Shown here: one piece after another, positions 25,101 through 36,300 of the stretch | Layout of the letters: every line of letters starts with the position of its first letter | How positions within the stretch are numbered: position 1 is the stretch's first letter | Assembly (NCBI GenBank): GCA_013400155.1 | Contig: VXBM01001079.1 | Location: forward strand, 45,727 to 109,726 | Source: Helopsaltes ochotensis | Taxonomy: Eukaryota > Chordata > Aves > Passeriformes > Locustellidae | Direction: 5' to 3' | Length of the DNA stretch: 64,000 bases | Program-made: the position numbers and the translations under genes | The notes under the pieces: model-generated | What the model was told of the DNA's origin: nothing | Seen by the model: the letters and a program-made list of their open reading frames with translations, nothing else | Databases searched by the model: none

Positions 25101-27229
25101 ACTTTTGAACTAGTATAATATCTCTGCAGTCATAGGAAAGATATTTCACATACTTTTATGTCTGTTTTCCTTCTCCATGCTTCATGCTCTTAGCACTTTA
25201 GACAGATGATATTCTTTAGAAAGACTTGGCTTATGCTGTTTTTAGAATAAGAGGGCTCTGGTCCTGTACTGCCAGTTAAGTGAAAAGCAAATAATAATTG
25301 ATAACATTGTCACACTCTTTTTAGATGATCTAATCACAGATGAACAAGAAAGGGGTTTATTGCTGTTGTCTCTTAGGCCTTATACAAACACCAAAAAAGT
25401 TGCTTTGCTGTAACCTGGATAATCAGGGTAAGAGACCTTTCAGAAGTTTCAGTTAATCCACTTCTCTTCTACAGATGTCTCACATCCTTTTATTCACTAC
25501 TAGAAAACTGTGAAGGTCATCTTCTTACGTTATGGATGACGAGAAAAGGAAGTGTGTCTTTTGTCATTAGAAATACACTTTCAGAGGTGAGCAGATAGTA
25601 GCAGCATTTGTAGGTTGGAAATTTCTAGGGAGGCATGTCAAGAGGACCAAGTCAGCTAGTGCTATCAGCAGCAGGCCCAAAAAGCAGCAGGAGGTTTCCT
25701 GTGCACCAGCTCTTACACTGATAACTAGCTATCTAATGAAGCAGATGATAATATAATAGTTATTTTTTGTTCTCTCATGAATTTTCTACTTTCTAATTCT
25801 ATTCAAGTGTCAACCTAAGATGACAGAGAGATTCCAGTGGCTAAATTGATGTAGAAAAAATTGAGAAAGAACATCAAAAGAAAACAAAATTATTTTAACA
25901 GAGAAAAAATTCTGATTTTGCTCACACTTACTGAATTTAATTTATACACAAGGTTTCTTAAAGGAATATTAAAGGCAGTGCAGGATCTGCATATGAATGT
26001 ATCATACTAGTTTTCCTGGGTGGAAACAGCGAAGAGGTGTTTCCTAATACAAATTTACCTATAACACTTCAGTGAAAGTTATGAAGAAAAAAAGAATTAT
26101 GATTCCTTGATTCTGCCTTCCCATGTAGTTCAAGCAAGTTTTTGGTCAGCAAGGATGAGAAGTCTGGAAAGAGGAATACAGTATCTGGCTGCCTTACGAA
26201 AATGTATCCTTAAAAAGGCAGAAATTTTGCAATCAGATAAATCCAAAGTTTCATATAATTGGAGGAAAATGTATCTAATTTGGCTTCAGGAAAGTTAGCA
26301 CATAGAAATTTTGTTATCTTAATAATCAATTTACATGATGTTTTACTTCTAATGTTAAAAGGACAGCAGAAACTTCATTAAAAATACTATTAGAGTTGAT
26401 TACATTTCCTGAGTATTTAAGAACTCCTGATGGTGAAAAGAGTAGCTCTGGTACCTGTGGTCCAGATCTCTGTATGTTAACGCCAATGCACCACGTTAAC
26501 CACAATGCACCAGAGGCCCATCTGAGAAGAACTCCATCCCCGACCAGATGTGGTCTCTAAATGTAGCTCTGGTGATACAGTGACTCAAAAAGAAAGGTCT
26601 AGGTGGTTCAGGTATTCCATAATTCTTAGAATCATAACATTCACTGCAATATTTGCAGCTGTGCTAAACTACATCTGTTGAGAATTTAGACTCTGTTTAG
26701 ATGAATAAAGAATGTGGAGTTACACAACAGGCAATGCTTAGAAAAATATGTGCAATTTGTCTTTTTTTTTTTTAACACAGTCTCCTTGACTTCCTCATCA
26801 ATTTGTTTCTTAACTTATTACAGTGTTTTTATTATTAGCTTCCTCATTTTTATTATTAGCTTTCCTCCCTTCCTAGCACAGTGTGATTTCCAGCAGGATC
26901 AAGCTTAGGCTAAGCTAGGCGCTCTAGGGATGTGAGGCAAAGTGTGATGGTTTCCCTAGCAATAGGAGATGCTTCAGAGTGCAAACGTTCACTCACACTC
27001 AATACGTTTTCCTTCCGTTTAGTGGCTGGCACAAACTGTCGCTTCTTGCAGGGAATCAGCTATGTGTTTCTGCAGTGAACTATGCAGATGAAATGAAGAA
27101 AGATGTTTAAAATTCTTCATGCAGCTTTTACAGGCAAGTTCAGCGCTCTTCAGACTCTTTGGGGCCAACTCAGAATATTGTCATTCCCCAGGAGCAGTCC
27201 TCTGTCAGGCAGCAGCAGGCGACATTGCA
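22141..27229. other. AT-rich non-coding DNA, no gene seen
   Basis: About 5 kb without an exon or recognised repeat. The stretch 22985-23160 reads like conserved non-coding DNA (balanced composition, no low-complexity sequence) but I cannot align it. A C/T-rich patch lies at 24400-24560. A small duplication of about 20 bp (TTTTATTATTAGCTT...CCTC) lies at 26825-26866. A weak RFX X-box-like site, GTTTCCCTAGCAAT, lies at 26950-26963, just before the GC-rich block. Confidence 0.5.
26825..26866. repeat. Two-copy tandem duplication of about 20 bp
   Basis: TTTTTATTATTAGCTT is followed by CCTC, then repeated with one extra T. A simple slippage product. Confidence 0.8.
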
Positions 27230-27542
27230 CAGTGTGACCCAGTGGGGCCGCGCCACGCCTCAGGAGCCTCAATCCAGAGCCAGCTGCATTAGAAGAAATT
27301 TACAGTGGGTGAATGTGTAATGCTGAGTGGCCACACTAATGGGTGACGTCTGGGCGCTTTCCTGTCCAACAAAAACAGGTTGCAGATTCCTTTCTCTCCT
27401 CTGGGCACCTCTCCTCAGGAGGTCTGGAAGGCCGGGAGTGGCTGCGCCACGGCTGCCATCATCTCTGAGGCCTCTCCGGAGTGCGCTGGGGCACCTGCAG
27501 CTCTGGGGGTGCGAGCAACACTGAGGGCTGTCCTCACCGGGC

Positions 27543-27581
<39 letters not shown>

Positions 27582-27860
27582 GGGTTGCAGCCAGGCCCCG
27601 CAGTCACCCCAAGTGGCCGCCCAGGGCAGCGAGGGCTGGAGGGGCGGCAGTGGGGCTGGCACAGCCTCTGGCACCACCGGCGCTGCTCAGCGTGGCTCCC
27701 TCAGGAGCTGCTCTGGCCACACGGAGAGACACGCAGGGTGGGCAACAGCACGGAGACTGGAGGCGAGGCTGAGAAAGTCTCCGAGGAAAGTCTGCAGGAA
27801 AATCTGAGCCACACAAAGCAAGGGAAGGGGGCACTGGGGGCCCCAGGTGTATGAGCAGTG
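27230..27860. other. GC-rich, CpG-containing block
   Basis: Composition changes sharply from AT-rich flanks to GC-rich sequence with roughly 25 CpG sites by hand count, including GGCCGCGCCACGCC near 27245 and CACCGGCGCTGC near 27674. A TGACGTC CRE-like core lies at about 27342-27348. A (GACA)n array sits inside. Several overlapping frames of 65-130 codons stay open on both strands, which is usual for GC-rich DNA and does not show a gene. It could be a CpG-island promoter of an unannotated or long non-coding transcript, or a GC-rich repeat I do not recognise. CpG density is moderate rather than typical of a strong island. Confidence 0.5.
27542..27582. repeat. (CAGA)n tetranucleotide microsatellite
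   Basis: About ten perfect copies of CAGA/GACA within the GC-rich block. The length is divisible into 4-bp units, so any frame crossing it reads as a T/D/R/Q repeat, which should not be taken as protein. Confidence 0.97.
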
Positions 27861-28364
27861 GAGGGTGGCTGCTGCAGCAGGGAAGCCTGGGAGCTGATTG
27901 ATGACTCCTAGCAGCAAAAAGAATGCTCCTAATCCACCTTCAAACTCACTGCTGTGGAATAGGCTCCGTACTGCGGGACACAAACAAGACCTGTCAGGGC
28001 CAGCTGATGATCCCAGTATCTACACAAGGTGGAAAAGATGAAGTTGAAGGATGGTTTTAGGAGTCTGTGCTGACCTGTTGTCTTGGGAGATCTGTTGTTC
28101 ACTGGGGTCCAGGACCTGCGTTGTTGCAGTGACTCCCAGGTTTGTCAGGCTGTTAGACTGTTACCCCTTGCTTCTCCTCTGTGTGCAAACCAGCAATCCG
28201 GCTAGGGCAACCTGTGTGGGGTTGCAGACTTCCATGACACCAGAGTCCTTTTCAAGGAGTGAGAGCAGGGTGTGATGCATGTGGCCAAGGGAAGCATCAA
28301 TGTCTTTACAAACATGGTTTCCTCATGTTACCCTCATGAGGAAGGTTTTCAGTTAGGAGTAAGA
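27861..28364. other. Mixed-composition non-coding DNA
   Basis: A transition from the GC-rich block back to average composition. No recognised family. Frames such as 28051-28275 are short and unconvincing. Confidence 0.45.
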
Positions 28365-28459
28365 TCCTTCCTTCCTTCCTTCCTTCCTTCCTTCCTTCCT
28401 TCCTTCCTTCCTTCCTTCCTTCCTTCCTTCCTTCCTTCCTTCCTTCCTTCCTTCCTTCC
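28365..28459. repeat. (CCTT)n microsatellite running into a gap
   Basis: About 24 perfect TTCC units on the plus strand (GGAA on the minus). It ends where the run of N begins, so the true array is longer than shown and the assembly broke inside it. Confidence 0.97.
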
Positions 28460-28604
28460 NNNNNNNNNNNNNNNNNNNNNNNNNNNNNNNNNNNNNNNNN
28501 NNNNNNNNNNNNNNNNNNNNNNNNNNNNNNNNNNNNNNNNNNNNNNNNNNNNNNNNNNNNNNNNNNNNNNNNNNNNNNNNNNNNNNNNNNNNNNNNNNNN
28601 NNNN
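28460..28604. other. Assembly gap (145 N)
   Basis: Undetermined bases between the CCTT array and a C-rich resumption (TCCCCCCCACC). The size is not a round number, so it may be an estimated or read-bridged gap. The missing bases are probably more tetranucleotide repeat. Confidence 0.98.
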
Positions 28605-29040
28605 TCCCCCCCACCATGTTTGTATTCTTCATTTTTGTTGTTGAATTAAATGGTTACTTATCTCCTGCAGATTATACAGCATTTTCAATCTTAAACAAAG
28701 CTGGAGCTATCTGCCAGATAGATTTACACATTTACAAGGATTCAAGCCATGAATCTCTTTTAGGTACATTCTGTTAGCAGCTAGTAAGAGCCTCTAATTG
28801 GCATTTAATCTTGGTAATCTCTGCATTCAGTATCTGTCTATCTCTGTGTTTTGCTTGGAGAGATAAAGTGTTTTAGTCTGCCTTGTGTCTCTTTTTATGT
28901 TCAAAGAAGGTGAATCTTCAGCCCTTTTTATTGAAGGTTTCTAGACTCTATATAGAACCACAGCATGTCCCAAAACTTTCAATGAAACTTTTCGAGCCAC
29001 AAATACTTTGAGGTTTATATTTTTCATCTATGTGTGAATG
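28605..29040. other. AT-rich non-coding DNA
   Basis: Unique-looking sequence between the N gap and a CR1 end. Nothing recognised. Confidence 0.5.
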
Positions 29041-29391
29041 GAATCATAGAATGGCTTCAGTTGGAAGGGATTTAAAGGTCATCTAGTACCAATCCCTTTG
29101 TCAATGGCAGGGACACCTTCCACTAGACCAGGTTGCTCAAATCCTTATCTAAACTGGCATTGAACACTTCCAGGGATAGGACATCTACATCTGGACAACA
29201 TGTTCCAGACTCATCATTCTCACAGTAAAGAATTTCCTCCTAACATCTAATCTAAATGTACTGTCTTTCAGTTTGAAGCATTGTCCTGCCCTTAGAAAAA
29301 GTCCCTCTCCATCTCTCATGTACGCTCTCTTTAAGTACTGGAAGGCTGCCTTAAGGTCTTTCGGGAGTGTGCCTTCTGCAGGCTGAACAAG
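29041..29391 (-). mobile_element. CR1 LINE 3' fragment, minus strand
   Basis: Starts at the left with the inverted octamer end GAATCATAGAATGG. It is followed by TTGGAAGGGATTTAAAGG, GGCAGGGACACCTTCCACTAG, CACAGTAAAGAATTTCCTCC and AGTACTGGAAGGCTGCC, to GGCTGAACAAG. All are standard landmarks of one CR1 3' subfamily. It ends abruptly at about 29391, where a plus-strand CR1 starts. No coding sequence remains. Confidence 0.93.
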
Positions 29392-30018
29392 AGCTGAATG
29401 TGAGCCAGCAGTGCCCAGGTGGCCAAGAAGGCCAATGGCATCCTGGCCTGTACCAGCAATAGTTTGGCTAGCAGGAGCAGGGCAGTGACCATCCCCCTGT
29501 ATTTGGCACTGGTGAGGTCACACATCAAACACTTCTAGGCCCTTCAGTCCAGGAAGGACATTCAGGTGGAGCTAGTGTGAGTCCAGAAAAGGGCAATGAA
29601 GCCAGTGACAGGGCTCGAGCACACATCTTATGAGGCCTGAGGGAGCAGGGGCTGTTTAGCCTGGAGAAAAGGAGGCTTTGGAGGACCTTGTCACTCTACA
29701 TTTGCCTGAAAGGAGGTTGTAGACAGCTGGAGTTCAGTCTGCTCTTCCAGGAAACCAGTGATAAGGGAAAAAAGTATCAGATTACCCAAAGGAAAGTTCA
29801 ATTTGGACATTAGAAAAAAAAGTCTTCACTGAAATAGTTTTCAGGCATTGGAACACACTGTTCAGGGAGGTGGTGGAGTCCTGATCCCTGGAAGCATTTT
29901 AAAGTGGCATAGATGTGGTGCTTAGGGACATGCTTTATTGGTGGACTTGGCAGTCCAAAGGTGGGACCTGATGGTCTTACAAATCTTTTGCAAATGTAAT
30001 GATTCTATGATTCTGTGA
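29392..30018 (+). mobile_element. CR1 LINE 3' fragment, plus strand
   Basis: Begins GAGCTGAATGTGAGCCAGCAG, the start of the C-terminal RT region. It passes GCCTGGAGAAAAGGAGGC and GGGAGGTGGTGGAGTCC and ends with the octamers ATTCTATGATTCTGTGA at 30018. The last codons of RT are represented but broken by stops and shifts. Its 3' UTR is a different subfamily from the minus-strand neighbour (GGTGGGACCTGATGGTC rather than GACCTTTAAAGG-type), so the two are separate insertions. Confidence 0.93.
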
Positions 30019-33000
30019 AGTATTCTTGCTGTCTCCTACAAGTTAGGCTCAGCTCTCAGCTGATTCAGAAACTTTCCGACAGTGTTTATTTACATCAAGG
30101 AACTTTGGCTGCCTATTTGGACAGATAAACATCTAAAGCTTCTAGGATATGTTTACAGTTAAGCACATAGCTTTCTTTTCTTTATGTAAAATAATTAAGT
30201 TAATAGTATTACCAAAAGTAATAAAATCTTTTCTCTCTGGCCCCAGAGATTCTGTAAGTTTATCTCACTTTATTGGGGAAATATCTGAGAAGCACCTTTT
30301 GATTTGCACATTTTATTAAACTTGTTGCAATGAGTTTCAGGAAGTTGTTAGGGTCACTGATCTAATGAGTGGATACATCTGTGTCTTTATTTTTTCAAGT
30401 CATATAACATAAGTAATTTTCTCAATAACAAGATTATTATCTCTGGCATAAACATGACACGTAAGTTATTCTAACCTAAGCGGGATCTCTGTAAGATCAG
30501 TAATCAGAAGCTGGGTTCACAGGAAACATTCTCCAGTTGTTTTATGTTAAACTTTCAGAATATTGTATAGCAGAGATCAGTATTTTTGAGGGTCATTAAA
30601 ACCCTTTCCTTCTGTAAGCTGTATTATCTGTGAGAAGTAAAACAGAATTCTGTAAATTCTCTGAGATTTCTAAAAGTACAAAGGGAGAGATAAGGCAGAT
30701 GATGCAGGGTTTGGATCCCCTAACTAAAATATACCTAGTTGCACTCCATGGTATACTTTCATTTTTCTTTTTCTGTGTTGACCCTGGACATCTATGAAAC
30801 ACGATATTAGAGTTAAAAAAACCCCAAATATTCATAACTTTTTGAAGTGTTTGAATTAGAAAGAAGCTCTAAGAATAACTTAACAATGCATACTGTCAGA
30901 AAATGAGTCTGAAAGTAAGGGCATGTTATATTCATGGACCCCACTCAGAAGGAAAAAAAGGTGTACTGTGGATTATGCTACCTATCTCAAATGCAAAATA
31001 GGATGCAGATTTTTCAATTACAGAAGTTTATGCTTTGACTAAAAATAAAAGCTTACATATACCTCTATCACAAGAATTACTCTAAATAATTCAGTTAGAC
31101 CCTATAGTAAAAATCAGGAGTGTAAACATTTACAAGTAGTACCATGAAGATTCAGGAGCCCTGAAATTCATTAAATCTTTTTTCCATTCTGTGAAAAGTG
31201 CCAGTTGTACTGATGATTTGGTGTATATAGCCCTGCCCATTGCATTAATTAGTATCTAGTTATATGTTCCTGCCTAATCAATCTATAAATAGCCATCTGA
31301 CAGCCTCTGTAATCATGTCATGTTACGGTCTGCCTCTCAAATGTAATGTCATTAGTCACTCTCGGTACTGCTGGTGGGTTATTCAAAACATGGTTTAAAC
31401 TCCTTCATTCTTCTTGTGCTAATAATATCTTCTAGACTTCTTTATTTTATTCACTCCAACATATTAGACTACCAAATACACAGGTAGAGGAGTAGGAATC
31501 ATTAGCATGCACATGCTGAACTGGCCATGGCAGGCTGAGGTTTGTCTAGCTCTGCCTTCTACATGGCTTCCCATATATAAGCCTACTACTCAGATATATC
31601 CTGAATCTGGAAGAAGTCTGGAGAATTTATAGCTGAGCAAATAACCAAGGGTAAATAATTTCACAAAGGTTGCGTTTTTTTCAGTTGCTACAAGTACCAT
31701 CTGACTTTTTTATCTTAAAATTATTCTGAGGTAAATGTTGGATATAAATCTCTTGAATAGTTTCAACATGTCCCATTTGCTTGAACTTTCATGAGAACTG
31801 AAATTTGAGACAGTGTTTGATGTTCTTCTTCGCCATAATTATGGTTAAGTAAATATTGGGAATAAATAAATATTCTGTAGTTTTCTGTTTAATATTCTTG
31901 GATTTAGAAGTAAGTCTTCCTGACAACAATCTGGAGACAATGAACCTAAAAAGGAGTCAGCACATTAATTTTATTTTTAATGAAAATTCATTAAAAATTC
32001 AAACAAGCATTCACAGATAGAATCCTTCTGTAAACATGCAAAACGTCTATAATTATAAAACTTCATAAATTTGTGATTTGGCAGAAGCAGAATGGATGCT
32101 AAAGAGGTAACAACCTGAGAAGGGGTGTGACAGGAAAAGACTGCTAGGACATAAAATACAGATGGTTGAACCAATGCTGTGTGTTGTCATTTTGTCTGAG
32201 TCCAGGGGCATAGCACATGTAAGAGTGGAGAAAGCTGCATTCCCTTCAAGGAGAGAAACTGAGTCTTTGTTCATTCCTGGGGTAAAAAGGGTGCTGTAAT
32301 TTACCATGACTCTATTAATTTTTAAATAATTTTGATAGTGCACATACATCTGTAACTAGTGATTATTTATTGCAAGAAGTTACTGGAACATTGTATCTAC
32401 CTGTGTCTGTGGATACACATCTTTGAAGGGTTCATTCTTTCTGGAAAGTGAATGATTTAGTGACCCTGGAACAGAAATGTATGTGTGATGAGGTGTGCTA
32501 ATAAAACATTAGTTATGCTATCAGGAAACCACAGCTTGAAGGCTGTGGAGGAAAAACAGAAGATTGTAACAGAGACTCCCTGAAAGTTCAAGTACAGGAA
32601 AATTGCAGAGGTCTGGAAAGTGCAAGGAAGGAACAATATCAGAGGTGCCAGGTCTATTAACTGAAATCACAAGCGGTCATTTCATGGTCATTAATGAAAT
32701 TCCATGTTGAGAGCCAAGCAGAACATTTTCAGGGATAAAAGAGGACAAACAACAATTACACTAATGTGAATTTTACATTACACAATAAATTTGAATACAG
32801 CTAAGTGCTAACCAGTGAGAAAGGAGCAGACAAGCACAGTGTTAGGGGACATATCACAAAGTTATCTGGGCAGACCCAGAGTGAGAAGGAATCATCAGCT
32901 TCAATGTTTCTCCCACAAAAAACTTGATACTACCTTAACCCCAGGCTGATGCTTCTTCTCAGAGACTGGTACCCCCATTTTAGGACCCAAAGGGCTGAAA

Positions 33001-33104
33001 GAGGATGGAGATAAGGTCAGAAAGAGATGTAAATACTAGAAAAATTGTGTGTACCTGTTGTAATGCTATCATTTTGAGGAGTAGACTGTAATAGCTGTAA
33101 AATT
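30019..33104. other. AT-rich non-coding DNA with a motif-dense patch
   Basis: No gene or repeat recognised. The segment 31241-31303 holds TTAATTA, CTAATCAATC, a perfect MEF2-type CTATAAATAG and TGACAG close together, and is a candidate enhancer (see findings). The rest is unremarkable. Confidence 0.5.
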
Positions 33105-33300
33105 CCAGAAAAGTTCAGTTTGGAAAAGGATGTCTAAAGGTGAACTAGTTGGCTTGCCTTAGACCATTACCAAACAGGTAGGATTATTCAGGATATCTAG
33201 TTTTAAATATCTCTAGGGGCAAGGAATTCACTGCCACTTTGGTCAACCTGTCCTACCAACAAGGTGGAACGTTTTCTGCTAACTTAGAATTGTCATGTTG
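33105..33300 (-). mobile_element. Possible very old CR1 3' fragment
   Basis: Landmarks in CR1 order but heavily mutated: AGTTTGGAAAAGGATGTCTAAAGGTGAACTAGTT, then TTTTAAATATCTCTAGGGGCAAGG, then GGTCAACCTGTCCTACC. Compare the GGAAGGGACCT...CATCTAGT, TGAATATCTCCA and GGCAACCTGTTCCA landmarks of younger copies. An alignment would be needed to set its borders. Confidence 0.4.
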
Positions 33301-36300
33301 GAAATTGCGTGGACTGCCCACCCTGTTATCACTGTACACATTGTCTACATCAGATTGTGATGAGTGTCTGTTAGTCTGTACAATTAGAGGGGAAGCTGAG
33401 AAGAAACTTCACCTTATCTGAGTCGATGAAGGTGCAGTCATGCTTCAGAAATCTGAATGCATTGCCTTCAATTTCTGGAAACCATTTTATTTGTTCTCCA
33501 GGGCAAACTTCTTCTCATCAGTGCGTGCCCAGGAGTCTATCCAATCAACACAAGTTACCCCAGTGGTGGTGAGTAGCTTACCTTTAATCCATAGCTATAA
33601 TATTTTGTTATCACCACCTAACTGAATTTTCCATTTTTAATTAATAATGGGTAGAGCTTAAAAGGTTCAGATTTCGTGTTCCACTTCTAACCTGATTCAG
33701 CAAATTTTTTGAGTCAACAATATTTTAATTGCAGATCTCCTTGAGAAAAGTTTTTGGGGGTTTGTTTGTGGTTTTCTTGTTGTTGGTTTTAATTTTATTT
33801 AGAAGAAGCATAAGGGATCCTATTCCAGTTCTTGGATGAACATCTAGACTGCACTACCTTATTTGTGCCTAAAACAAATCCCAAAAAAGGGGAATTTGAT
33901 TAAATTTCAAATTATTAATTAAATATATTTCACAATCAATAGAATTTATATTTTTAAGGAAAGCATGGAATAATTTCAAATCACTTCTATGAGGACAGCA
34001 ATGTCTGTTACTTGTAGCGCAGAGAGTGTTTTCAGGTGACAACAGACTTCTGGAAGAATATGAAGCCCCAAGATATTATTTTTCTTCTGAAATTTCTTAC
34101 AATTTCTGACTGAAAAGGTCAAAAATGTTTTTTCACACATGGAGATCACTAGATGTGGATCACTGGATTACATAAAGGAGTGCTTTTCAAAATAAACTCT
34201 AGCCATATATACACAGTTTACAAAAGTCTCTTACTGATTTTTTTAATTTAATTAAATGAGAAAATAATAAGATTTTCATGGACACAGAAGTATTTTCCAT
34301 TGGTATATCTGAAAGCATTCTAATATGCCCAAATTAATTCCATTCCAAAGTTCCATTTATCAAAGTAAAAAGAGAAATAGAACAAAATCCCTGGCTAGTG
34401 ACAGGTCTATTGGTCTTAAAGGGTACAGAAGTGAGATAGTTTTTCCTGCCCAGAGATAGGAAAAGATATGTGAGCTCATCACCTGCAGTCATGTGGTATT
34501 TGCTTGGACATCAGCAACCTTTATTTCAGTATTAACCCTGAAATGGGAAAAATCCTGAGGTTGTCACTTTTTTCCAAGGACTTGCCTCTTTCAGATACAA
34601 AGCAGTCCTCTCTGGAAGGTTCTGTAACTTTCTTGCTTTCCTGGTTCTTATTTGGAGTGACCATGAGAAGCAGTGTAATGAATACTATAGAAAACCTCAG
34701 CCTCTTTTTCAATGCTAAAGGAATGCAGACACGTTGGAACTTACATTTTAAAAGCCAATTCTAATTCAAGCTCATCTGAAAAGAACTGCTTTCCCAAATA
34801 CAGCACTCCCCCCAAAATTTTTTCTTAAAAATGAGCTGAGACATGAGTGAGTAAATGAATAAGTACATAATCTTTCCCAATAACAAAAAACCAAAAAAAC
34901 CCAAACCAAAACAAAAACCAACCCCTCCCCCTAAAACAACAACAACAACAACAAAAAAGCAAAAAAGCAAAAAAGCTGGGTACTGAAAATACAGCTATAA
35001 CACAAGAGGAGACTTTTTATTTCTCTTGCTCTAATACTTTGAGTGTAACATGGCAGTAAACCAGCAGGAAGCCATAAACTCCAATAGAGTGTTTAAATCA
35101 GTGTGAAAAAACAGGTTTTCCAACTGCAGCCTTTGCAATCTTAAAAACAGCATTAAGAGGCAGAAGAAGCACATTGCATTCACCGTACAATTTTCTGAGT
35201 GTCACAGAGGTTAAGAGTCTCCTTGACCATATACGCAGGTAAATTCTCTATGTTCCAAACCCAGCAGGGACAACAGTAATTTGCAGCAAGAGATCTGTGC
35301 AGGATCTTCTGTTTTTCATCCTTGAAGAGCATTTTTGTTGTTCAGGAGCTATGCATGGTAGAATTTCCTGTTGTTTCGCAATGTAGGAGAATTTAATTTG
35401 CTGCACAGGAGAATTTTTGATGTGCACACTTTAAATAAATCTCAGACATCTCAGGTTTATTTCGTGGATGATTTCTCCAACAGAATTTTTTTTAAGTTGT
35501 TTCTTGCCCTCTCTCCCCACTTCCCAAATCAATGGCAGTACAATTGTTTAACTCTGGCCTGTTGACAACAGAGACTTTAACTTCCAGTGTATATGTGATG
35601 TCATAGCCACCTAGCAGATAAGATGCAGATAACATGACAGTAATCGCAAGACACGGACTGGGTTGCAGAAGTTGCATTCTTCCTCTTTCCAACTTAATTA
35701 TTGCAAAATTTCAACAAAATGTAAGTTAATTTTTTATGGAAGAAAGAAGGGACTTCTGCTCATGAAAAAGTGAAAAAGACATATTTTCCTGGGTTTTATG
35801 GTACTGAAAAATATGGCTGCAAAAACAATGTTGAGGAAGTTCCATATACATGGGCTTATTTTGATAAACAGTCTGCAACAACATTTAGTTTCAGAAACAA
35901 AACTGGTCTGAATGATCAGCTTCTCACACTTCTCTGATAACAAATTGACATCTGTAGAGGAGATTTTTTTTTTTTTTAGTGTTTGTATGTCAAATTAGGA
36001 GATGGGTGCTGTTCATAAAATTTAACTGATTTTTGATCATTTTACTGTTCTTCCTAAAAAGGACTAATAATGATACTGATGGTCTTCCTCCAAGAAAGAA
36101 TTCCAAGCTTGAAGCTGCATTGCCTGGGTTAATGGATTTCAACTTTTAAGAAAATCTATCTCAAACCTGTTAGCTAATGAAAACTTGTTTTTGCTAGTGA
36201 GGAGATATTCTCACAGAGGCGAAAATGACTGTACATTTAGGAATCTAACTTGAGTATGCTATAGAGGAATAAACTTAGAAATCAAAGTCATGCTATACTT

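Noticed and set aside
27269..27854. Several overlapping 65-130 codon frames on both strands
   Set aside because: GC-rich DNA lacks stops, and the frames contradict each other and cross a tetranucleotide repeat.
28272..28649. Frame of repeated FLPS on the plus strand
   Set aside because: Translation of the CCTT array and of undetermined bases.
34761..34970. Minus-strand V/G/F-rich frame
   Set aside because: Antisense reading of the CAA/A-rich low-complexity tract.
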